Shown: piece by piece, positions 55,561 to 64,000 of the stretch
How positions within the stretch are numbered: the first letter of the stretch is position 1
How the letters are laid out: each line of letters begins with the position of its first letter
Source: Oreohelix idahoensis
Lineage: Eukaryota; Mollusca; Gastropoda; Stylommatophora; Oreohelicidae
Assembly (NCBI GenBank): GCA_024509875.1
Contig: JAMPIV010012246.1
Coordinates: forward strand, 124,001 to 188,000
Length of the DNA: 64,000 nucleotides
Direction of reading: 5' to 3'
Translations under genes and position numbers: made by a program
Notes under the pieces: model-generated
Database searches by the model: none
What the model was told of the DNA's origin: nothing
What the model saw: only the letters and a program-made list of their open reading frames with translations

Positions 55561-55890
55561 GGTGATGCCTAGATGGCAGGGAGGTTAATGTGATTCGCTT
55601 GCATAGCTAGGCGGGGTTGTCACACGGAAGGTCGTGGGTTCGAGTCCTGGGTAAGCCACTCACGTCTGTTGTTTTTCTGTTGTCTAGTTTTCTACTTCTT
55701 TATTTCTTACGAGTGCCTGAAAACATACCTTTATGTTTGTCTAATATTTATTTACTGTTTTATATAACACCCAAGCCGCGCAAGTTGCACACCGTGCGTT
55801 GCGCACTTTTTTTTCTGGAGCGAGTTAGTATTTTGAGTGAGACCGACCGACGTAACATACATCGATAATTATGTAAGTTGGGATGGGATA
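55561..55890 (+). repeat. repeat C: tRNA-derived SINE
   Basis: The head has a pol III A-box-like gatggcagggaggttaatg and a clear B box gggttcgagtcc (55638-55649), then gggtaagccac as an acceptor-like end. The body follows with cttacgagtgcctgaaaaca, ttatataacacccaagccgc, gcacaccgtgcgttgcgcac and gaccgaccgacgtaacatac. The body recurs without the head at 48510-48640. The tRNA species cannot be assigned. Confidence 0.65.
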
Positions 55891-55980
55891 TGGCTACAGA
55901 AACAACTGCTGTAAGAGCAGACGACTGCTTGATGCAGGCAGTGGCGGCGCTCTGCTCCATGAGGAGCAAACAGGAAAATA
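55891..55980 (+). repeat. 3' half of repeat A
   Basis: gactgcttgatgcaggcagt and flanks match the 3' end of repeat A copies. Confidence 0.5.
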
Positions 55981-57355
55981 ATGATGATGGTATTAAAGAA
56001 AAGTTTTTGCTTGAAAAAAAAAACGGCTTTAAAAAAACGTTATTTTCCTAACATCATAGCGGTGCCAAAAACAAGACCCCGCGTAGCTGACGTTGAGAAG
56101 CATTGCGTTAAGATCAGCATTAATCTGTGAGGGGTTCTTACCCTGTACTTAAGGGCCGAAACAGCATCATGGTACTGTACAGCATCATGTAGTGGCGTAT
56201 TCGGAATAAACTACGGGCTTCAAACCCCCACCTCAAATCATTTTCTTAATAAATGCTGGCTGGCTCTGAGTTTAATATTTTTGTTGTTTTGTTTCGCTTA
56301 TAAACGCTTGGTTTAATGATATTTTTTAACCTTCTAAACAAAAATTTTCATCGTTGCTTAGAACGTAAAACAACTGAATGACAAATAGGGGGGTCATTGG
56401 GTCAAGGCCAGCTCTTGGGAAATGCGAGGGTGCTGTCGTACTGGGCGCCATCTTTGGCATTTTTATTTTTAATTTAAAATTTTAAAAGAAGAATTGACAA
56501 TGGATTGTTTCGGAGTTTCAAATGCGATCTATTGTTATGATTAATTTGATTTCCTTTCTTAAATATACGTTTTTTATTACTAGATGTCTATATTATTCTT
56601 TTTTTTTTTTCTTCGAAAACAGCTCAGTGAGTGCCCGTCTTTATTTCAACGTGAATTTGTTTGAAATTACCTACCTTAAGATTTTAAAAACTTAAGTGTA
56701 TTATTATTATTATTAGCATTTTTATTGTTATTAATATTGTTAAAATGCTTGAGTGAACACTTTTTTTTTTTACAGTGTGATCCAACTCAACAGCATGAAA
56801 TTAAATCTCGTTAGAGACTGTTTTTAGGTGACTGGAGACGCGGTTGTTAATGTGGTTATTATTATGTGTGACAGGTTATGAGAATAGACTGCAGTAATCC
56901 GTCCGCTTGCTTCCCACCGTTGCCCCTCAACCTTGTTTCCCACCTTTGCCCCTCATTAGCATGCACGGTTTGTTACGCAAAATCCATGCCTTTTCGCTAT
57001 CTGTCTAAACTCATATTGTAGCCACGCCTATTTTTCTTGTTTCATGAGCGGATGAGCGGCTAACTAGATGCGTAGCTGTCATTCCTTGTAAAGGGGACGA
57101 ACCAAGGGCGTTGCCTGTAGCTCACATGCGACCAGAGCTGTCAGTACACGCCTAAAACACGTGGAAGGGGAGAACCGCTTTGAAGTCCCCTGCCAGCTAG
57201 ACGACCGCCGAGCCACAGAAACCTTTGTTGTTGATTAACACCGGTTAATAGAGCGAATGGAGAAATCCTTTATCTTGGAAGAGAAACCCGCTGAATTGCC
57301 CTGAGTGGGCAAGGCGTGATTTTCGCCATCTTCCAGCGAAAAAACGCTATTCGGG
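55981..57355. other. no gene; GC rises toward 57.3 kb
   Basis: Unique DNA. From about 57050 to 57340 base composition is less AT-rich than the surroundings, and a candidate promoter follows. Confidence 0.4.
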
Positions 57356-57520
57356 TATAAATACTATATCTCCTAAAATCAGTTATCAGTCGCTTCAGGA
57401 ATTTTTTTTTGAAATATCTAGCTCGACATCACAGAGCCTTCGTACAAAGTGGATTACTTGGATTCGTGGAGATATTTTCATTTTTCTGTTTTGCGGTAAA
57501 TATATACTAGCATGTAAGTG
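57356..57520 (+). promoter_or_regulatory. candidate host core promoter and 5' exon
   Basis: tataaata (57356-57363) stands 32 bases upstream of the A (57388) in an initiator-like tatcagtcg. Spacing and both motifs fit an invertebrate TATA/Inr core promoter. About 125 bases later catgtaagtga (57511-57521) is a good splice-donor sequence. The third LTR element begins at 57532, just inside the putative intron. No coding exon is visible. Confidence 0.4.
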
Positions 57521-57531
57521 ATTTAACGTGT

Positions 57532-59551
57532 TGTCATGAAATATTCTAATCCACATATATAAATTATTAGGTAAATATGAAGCCTAACAAATAAAATTAA
57601 TAAAGAGAAGAGCAATGGTAAAATAACAGTGCTGTCACAAAGAATGTACTCGAAATCCCCCTTGTTTTCTGCTTCGTCTGCAAATTGTAACGCTTTCACG
57701 TTGATATAAAAGCTTACTGTATTATTACCCGCCTTCTTCAATGAAACGTGTGCTGCATTTCTAAGAAAAACATTGAGACGTACTGCGTAATGACCTAAAT
57801 TAATCCTAACATTAATTATATTACGTTACCAAAACGAACGAACAGATGGACAAAAGGATAGCGAGAAGGGAGAGGCAGAAAGCCGAACATTAAACACGCG
57901 TCGCGCGATACACAATTACTACTATCACGCGTGTTAGGCTACAAGCACTAACTTTTTTTTTCAGACGGACAGTGATAAAATACACTACCCTTCCCCAGAG
58001 TTAGGTTTTAAAATCATAAAAAACGCTTATTAGGAAAGATAACAATAGATGGGTTTACGGTTGAAAACATAACAGTACCCAGACAGCATATCTTCGAAAC
58101 AGGAGGTAGAAAATACATATTTTGAACGCAGCCACGTAGCTCTTTTAAAGTGGGAAAATTGGGTTCCTTAGGGCTTGCTGACAAATAATATGTAAAACGT
58201 TACGCCAATAGTCCAGGAATTAATAAATTATACCCAAAATAAAATAGTGAGGCTGCCTGACAGCATGAAATCATTTCTGCTCATAAAATTTTTTTATAAC
58301 GTGTTTGAAAAAAAACCTTACGTTACATAAATAGCCTACCATGTAAACTCCAAATTGATTGGAGCGCAACAAATGAAAGCCTAACCACGATTGGTCGAAC
58401 TATAAATACTATCTTTCGTTGTTAGGGGAAACGGGAAAAGGTAACATTTTTTCAAACACTTGTCGAAACGTGGCTCATTGGCCAGTCTCGCTGATATACA
58501 CACTTGGGAGCGTTAGTTCGAGACCACTTGTTTAAATGATCTTGATAAAGCAGCAGTGCGTTGAAGCCAGCTCATAATTGTGTTAAATAAAAGCCTGGAA
58601 GATAGGCAGATGGAAATTTGTGCCAGTTTGTGCCAGAATTCATTGCTAATCAACGTATCTGTGTTTATTCGTATGAATTGTGGGACAGTGGTCTTGATGG
58701 TACTGAGCAGCACCTGGTCAGAGCTTTGCTGAATCCAGTGTCGGACAGCATACTCCTTGGTCCTTTAAGCTATCAGTGAGGTGTCTCCAGAGTCCAGAGG
58801 AGAATTCGAGCAGAGGAGTCCTTTCCTGCCGCCATCACGCCAGATAAGCTAACTTGGCCAGCTGAGCTCAACATTATGTCCCCTCATCTTGAACTGACTT
58901 TTTAAAATTAACATTAAGAGGGGAATTTACTTGTCTTAAAATCAGGAACTGTGAACATCTCCAATACTAGTCCCTAAAGCCAAACTATTGAAGTCATGAT
59001 GACAAATACCAACAGAGCTTGAACAAAACAAAACCAGTATTACCTCATTTTACTACTACACAACTGACACACATAGAACATTTGTAATAATATATGTCAC
59101 TACAATATTCATATTAAATACATTCTGTACATAACTTGTAATTTAAATTGATTGTGATTCCTGATTCCCTTGTAGTTGAATCAGGACACATATTCATTCA
59201 TGCCAGTAATGAATACATATTGTTATTTGAAAGTTATCAGTGCCTCCTTTAAGATATTCTCATAGAGTGTTATATGTATGTGAGTGTCACAGTGTTGTCA
59301 AGAGTAGTGGATTACATTAAATTGTTTATCTGTCTGTTGTTGTGACTTACACTTCATCATACACATACCCTAGACACATAACGTAGCATCACACTATTCC
59401 AGAATAATTCTGACTGAGATATATAGATATGTGGTAGCAAGTAAGGTTATTTATAATACACTACTCTTAATAGATATAGATACCTTCACAGCTGATCTCA
59501 GTCAGTACACTAAGTTCCCTATAAGTATTTATAACATCCCACTTCACCACA
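57532..59551 (+). repeat. third element 5' LTR
   Basis: 2020 bp, TG...CA. A likely core promoter has two CCAAT-type sites (ttgattgg near 58353, cgattgg near 58388) just upstream of tataaata (58401-58408). Another TATA-like gatataaaag lies at 57703. Confidence 0.85.
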
Positions 59552-59556
59552 TATAT

Positions 59557-59576
59557 TGGGGTCTCGCTCTTGGGAT
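59557..59576 (+). promoter_or_regulatory. third element primer binding site
   Basis: tggggtctcgctcttgggat, five bases after the LTR. It shares its first seven bases with the inner element's site. I could not assign a tRNA. Confidence 0.55.
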
Positions 59577-59755
59577 TTTGAATCTTTAACTATTAAAAAT
59601 ATTGGGGGTAATTCACTTCAGGGAATATAAGAATTAAAAGGTATCCTTGGGTGGAATTAAATAAGGTTGAGCTCACGGTGCCTGTGTTGTCCATTAGATA
59701 TATAGTTAGAAATTGAATTGTTGGGTAGACATTATAAAAATTTACCTGATAGACA

Positions 59756-60935
59756 ATGGCGGACCTGGCCAAATTTCGATCTGCTGCGGTTCAGACTGCA
59801 AAAGAGTTAGGATTAGATGGGCAAGTTATGGTTGCCTATGTCACAACGGAATGTGACAAATTTATTGAACGCGAAGAAAGAAGATTAGAAAAAGAAGCCG
59901 AAAGAAGGTTAGAGGCTGAAAGGGAAATTAAGAGGTTGCAAGCTGAGGCTGAGACTAAGAGGTTGCAGATTGAGGCTGACAAAGAGGCAAAAGCATGGGA
60001 AGCCGAGGAAAGAAGACAGGCTGCAGAAAGAGAAGAGAAGAGATTAGCTGCAGAAAGGGAAGCAGAAAAGGAGGAGAAGAGATTACAAAGGGAACATGAG
60101 TTACGACTAAGGGAGTTTGAGTTTCAAGGCCATGCTCCTGAAAATGGTGCCAGTCCCTTTGCCTCTGATGCTACGGTTACTCCAGGAGCCTCAACCTCAG
60201 CTATGAATTTTCATTTAGATCATTTTGTTGAGAAAGACGATGATATTGAGAGCTATATAAATAGGTACGAACTATTAGCTACCACGTATGGGTTAGAGAG
60301 AGAAAGGTGGAGCTTAAAGTTATCTCAGGGACTTCGTGGGGCAGCTTATGAAGTTTTTGCAAAAAATGAGCAGAGGTGATCAGGAAAATTATGACATGCT
60401 AAAGCAGGCTCTTTTGTTAAGGTATGAAAAGAATGCAGAGTTTTACAGGAAAAAATTTAGGAATGCTAAACTACTGTCAGGTGAAACCTATCACCAGTTC
60501 TCTGCACGAATAGAGACATACTTGGAGAAATGGACTTCTCTGGGGAAAACCCAAGATCTAAGGAAATGGTCCTTATAGAGCAACTAAGAGAGTCCATGGC
60601 TCCAGACCTGAGAAAGTTTCTCATGGAACAAGGTGCAGAGAGGCTGGGTGAGTTGCTAAATGTTGCTGAAAGGTATCAAGCAGCTCAAGCAGAGGTAACA
60701 GGTAATAAAAAGAAACAGGTGGATAACTTTAGGGCACCACAGAACTTTAATAAATTTGATCCTAGGGATCAAAATAAAGGTAAGCACCAATTTGATAGGC
60801 CACGGTATGACAATAAAAATAAATTCCCACAATTCGATGAAAGGAAATATGATGAAAGAAAATCTTTCAACCAAGGAAAAAGGTGGTGTAAGAATTGTCA
60901 GATGGACAATCATGACACTGACCGTTGCAGAAGGA
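59756..60935 (+). pseudogene. third element Gag plus nucleocapsid, frameshifted
   Basis: ATG 59756 (MADLAKFRSAAV). A Glu/Arg/Lys coiled coil is followed by LDHFVEKDDDIESYINRYE and RWSLKLSQGLRGAAYEVFAK. One extra A at about 60361-60366 and one missing base at about 60557 shift the frame. The rest (YRKKFRNAKLLSGETYHQF, then ESMAPDLRKFLMEQGAERLGE, AERYQAAQAEVTG) runs on in frame into the zinc knuckle CKNCQMDNHDTDRC. It shows that gag and NC share one frame in this family. It is closely related to the inner Gag and more distant from the outer one. Confidence 0.88.
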
Positions 60936-61200
60936 AACCTGTGTATATGGCAACCCTTCAGGTCAGGTCGACCTCAAGACAGGAGGAGGATATTATGTTA
61001 GATACCACTCCGGAAGAGATGAGGAAGGCACAGGCTGGGGATAAAACACTCAAGCCTTGTTTCAGAAAATTGTCAACTTGTCATACAACTCCAGGCAAGG
61101 GAGATTTTTACATGAAAAACAAGTTGATGTATAGGAAGACTGGAGCTAGATCCAATGGTCACGGACAGCTGGTTCTTCCAAAAAGATACAGGACAGAATT
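60936..61200 (+). pseudogene. third element linker; protease deleted
   Basis: Right after the knuckle (CRRKP) the frame jumps to MATLQVRS and the TPEEMRKAQA linker that in the inner element follows the protease. The DTG-containing protease of about 120 residues is absent. The linker then reads KPCFRKLSTCH, FYMKNKLMYRKTG and GQLVLPKRYR as in the other copies. Confidence 0.85.
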
Positions 61201-61775
61201 AATAAGGAGCCTACATGTGAAACCAGATGGGGACCATGAGAAGATAGGTACCATCATCCAAAAGGTGGCTCACAATTATTATTGGCCCAAAGCAAGATGG
61301 GACATTGAGAATTTTGTAGAAAGGTGTAGCATAGCACATGAGGGAACACCCACAAGTGGGAACATGGATCAGGACCTGGACACGCCACGGGGCAAAATTA
61401 GGCCTGATAATAAAAAGAAATATAGATTTGATAAAGTGGACCAAATGGATGGGAAGCCCCTTTTCACGGACAAGCTTCACTTAACTGTTTTACAATGGCC
61501 ACTATGCGGAGAGTGCAAAAAGATGTCTTACCCCAGGATAAGCCGAAAATCCCTCAATCGGACTTAAACAAACTGGAGGAAGAAGATGTAGAGAGGAAAT
61601 CTCTCATCAAGAATTTTAAGAGGGGAGAAAGCCCCAAGACAAGAAAAATTGGTAGCGGTCGTTTTGTGAATGATAATTCTGGGAGGAAAAATCATCACTA
61701 TAAAGCTTCGAGTGGAAGAGACCATACCGGTGCATGGACAAATAGGTCCACACAATTAAAGGTCCATATGTAGCT
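61201..61775 (+). other. replaced integrase segment of third element
   Basis: The frame continues with an H2C2-like stretch of a different Gypsy lineage (KVAHNYYWPKARWDIENFVE), in which the expected last CxxC is CSIA. It then enters sequence unrelated to integrase and ends at a stop near 61567. A second frame (61495-61773) is Lys/Arg/Asn-rich and unrecognised. The catalytic D, D and E of integrase are all missing. Confidence 0.75.
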
Positions 61776-63673
61776 ATGTTAAGAACGTGGACTGATGAAA
61801 AGGCAGAGGAAAACATTACATCTTCATACCATATGTGAATGAGCTGACCACTCGGTTGAAAACTGGCTGGAAACTTGCCAATGAAAATTTGAAACAAGCC
61901 AGGAAGAAACATGCTGCCTATTATAACAGGAAGGCGAAAGACAGAAATTTGGCTGTGGGAGAGAAAGTACTGCTTCTTTTGCCCGGGAGTCAGAATAAGT
62001 TACAAATTGGATGGCAGGGTCCATATACAGTTCTAGAGAAGGTGTCTAGAACAAATTATAAGATAGATAAGAAGGGGAAAGAAAAAATCTATCATGTGAA
62101 TCTCCTGAAGAAATATTTGGAAAGAGAACATCAGGAAGAGACACACTTGTTGACCTTGTCCATCGCCATGGAGATGAAAAAGGAACCACTTTCATCATTT
62201 GAATATCCATTACACCCCTGTGAGACAGCAGCACAGGTGAAAATCAGTACCCATTTAACGAAAACTCAGAGAGAGAGAGTGCAACAGGTTCTAAATAATC
62301 ATGCAGAGGTGTTAACAGACCGACCAGGGCATACAAACCTATTGGAATATGATATGAAACTGATAGACCCCACACCTGTCTGTATGAAACCATATTCGAT
62401 TCCGTTTGCTAAGGAAAAAGCTTTGAAGGAAGAGATAGACTATCTGTTGAAGGAAGGAATTATTTCGCACAGTGAGTCTTCGTATAGTTCCGGGGTGGTA
62501 CTCTTAAGGAAGCCCTCTGGAGAACATAGACTCTGTATAGATTACAGGAGACTGAATGCTATTACAGAAGGACAGGTGGATCCATTGCCGGATACAAATC
62601 AGCTGTTTGCCAGACTAAATAAAGCTAAATATTTCTCAAAAGTGGATCTGAGTAAAGGATACTATCAGATTCCAGTAAAGCCTGAGGTTAGACCATACCT
62701 AGCTTTTAGTACCTCAGAAGGACACTATGAGTTTAATAGATTGCCATGTGGATTGAAGAATGCGCCTAGTGTCTTCTCTAGAATGATGAGAAAATTATTG
62801 GATCCTCTGAATAATCCCTGTATAACAAATTTTATGGATGATATCCTTATAGCAACAGAAACATTTGAGGAACACATTGACTCTCTGAACATGCTGTTTA
62901 CTCGACTTAGGGAGGCAAATTTAACAGCCCGACCAACCAAATGTTGCGTTGGATGTAAAAAATTGGAATTTTTGGGACACACAGTTTATCAGGGAAACAT
63001 GACCCCTGACCCAAAGAACTTAGAGAAACTACAGAAAGCCCCGAGACCACAAACCAAGAAGGACGTGAGATCCTTTGTCTCATTATGTGGTTTCTACCAG
63101 AAGTATATCAAGAACTTTAATTCCATATGTGCACCGTTAACTGAATTGACACGTAAAGGACATCCAGATCGCATTACATGGACACCACAATGTGAAATGA
63201 CTTACCAAGAATTGAAGGAAAAGCTCACAAGTAAACCCATTTTGAAATTACCTGACTTAAGTCAAGAATTCATAGTAAGGACGGATGCAAGTAATATTGG
63301 GCTAGGTGCAACTTTACTACAGAAATCAGATGCATTGGATGGGGAATTAAGCCCAGTGGCATATGCTAGCAGAAAGTTGAATAAAGCTGAAATCAACTAC
63401 TCAACTAGCGAAAAAGAATGTCTTGCAGTAATATGGGCAATAAAGAAATTCAATATTTATCTATATGGGAAGGCATTTAAGTTGCAAACAGATCACAAAC
63501 CTTTATCGTTTTTAGCACAGGCTAAGCATGAGAACTCTAGGTTACTCCGATGGTCTTTGCTTCTGGCTCCATATAATTTTAGCATTGAGTATATATCTGG
63601 AAAAACCAATTTGGGAGCTGATTTTTTAAGCCGCCATCCGTGTGATGAGAATCACCGTAAACCCCAGAAATAA
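61776..63673 (+). CDS. third element integrase tail, RT and RNase H
   Basis: It starts with the integrase C-terminal tail (RTWTDEKAEE, a one-base shift at about 61830, then NELTTRLKTGWKLANENLKQ). Open from 61835: GPY motif, long linker, RT with LRKPSGEHRLCIDYRRLN, motif A KVDLSKGYYQ and motif C NFMDDILIATE, SFVSLCGFYQKYIKNFN, and RNase H with RTDASNIGLGATL, YASRKLNKAEINYST and GADFLSRHP before the stop at 63673. All RT catalytic Asp are present. The 612 codons from 61835 have no break, unlike the upstream half. There is no ATG at 61835; it would be made as part of a polyprotein. Confidence 0.9.
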
Positions 63674-63726
63674 TAATAAATTTCTCTATGTGTATATAGA
63701 ATAAAGGACTGACATATAATGTCTGT

Positions 63727-63740
63727 TTTAAGAGGGGAGG
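63727..63740 (+). promoter_or_regulatory. third element polypurine tract
   Basis: taagaggggagg directly before the 3' LTR start at 63741. Confidence 0.8.
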
Positions 63741-64000
63741 TGTCATGAAATATTCTAATCCACATATATAAATTATTAGGTAAATATGAAGCCTAACAAA
63801 TAAAATTAATAAAGAGAAGAGCAATGGTAAAATAACAGTGCTGTCACAAAGAATGTACTCGAAATCCCCCTTGTTTTCTGCTTCGTCTGCAAATTGTAAC
63901 GCTTTCACGTTGATATAAAAGCTTACTGTATTATTACCCGCCTTCTTCAATGAAACGTGTGCTGCATTTCTAAGAAAAACATTGAGACGTACTGCGTAAT
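63741..64000 (+). repeat. third element 3' LTR, first 260 bp
   Basis: Same sequence as 57532-57791 as far as I can read, cut by the window end. Confidence 0.9.

Larger units (their letters stand above)
57532..64000 (+). mobile_element. third Gmr1-family LTR element, recombinant, runs off window
   Basis: 5' LTR 57532-59551, primer binding site, gag, a pol lacking protease and the integrase core, RT-RNase H, polypurine tract, and the first 260 bp of the 3' LTR (63741-64000). The 260 visible bases match the 5' LTR without a difference that I can see. gag carries two one-base frameshifts. The region between the H2C2 finger and the integrase tail is unrelated to the other two elements. The right TSD lies outside the window. 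Confidence 0.9.

Overview
This is animal nuclear DNA made almost entirely of transposable elements and tandem repeats, with no recognisable intact host protein-coding gene. The mix of elements (several non-LTR LINE families, Gypsy-type LTR elements with 2 kb LTRs, a pogo/Tigger DNA transposon, hAT-like MITEs, tRNA-derived and other short repeats, hammerhead-like motifs, abundant microsatellites) fits a marine invertebrate. A mollusc is plausible, but that is inference; no diagnostic host gene is present.

Layout. 1-9.2 kb: remnants of four LINEs (one ORF1-only derivative), a 32-bp higher-order minisatellite and a 14-bp-TSD RTE-like insertion. 9.26-27.87 kb: a nested pair of LTR retrotransposons on the minus strand. 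The older outer element (LTRs 9258-11451 and 25693-27872, TSD catac) is interrupted by a young inner element (LTRs 12279-14434 and 19207-21362, TSD aatcc). 27.9-35.4 kb: LINE scraps, a 53-bp and a 50-bp tandem array, two hAT-like MITEs. 35.38-39.06 kb: an enlarged solo LTR of the outer family with its own TSD. 39-43 kb: LINE scraps and a long GTTT/ATCT-rich array. 43.06-45.73 kb: a pogo/Tigger transposon whose transposase is split by a 308-bp insertion. 46.1-47.2 kb: a hAT-like relic carrying a small element with two hammerhead-like motifs. 49.6-51.4 kb: a LINE with a long open reverse transcriptase. 52.5-53.7 kb: a 26-bp higher-order array interrupted by another hammerhead-motif element. 57.53 kb to the end: a third LTR element on the plus strand, running off the window.

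Main biological point. All three LTR elements are Ty3/Gypsy by domain sequence. In the inner and outer copies the order is nucleocapsid - protease - integrase (H2C2, DDE core, GPY) - reverse transcriptase - RNase H, with integrase before RT as in Ty1/Copia. This is the rare Gmr1-type arrangement. The third copy has lost protease and had its integrase core replaced by unrelated DNA, yet its visible LTR ends look identical, so a defective recombinant appears to have been mobilised recently in trans. Gag in this group begins with a Glu/Lys/Ala-rich coiled coil containing in-frame repeats.

A second theme is small elements with hammerhead-ribozyme-like cores. One has Penelope/retrozyme-like architecture: a 270-bp directly repeated unit, a 77-bp inverted arm and a 12-bp TSD. 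The other family is inserted twice, each time inside a minisatellite.
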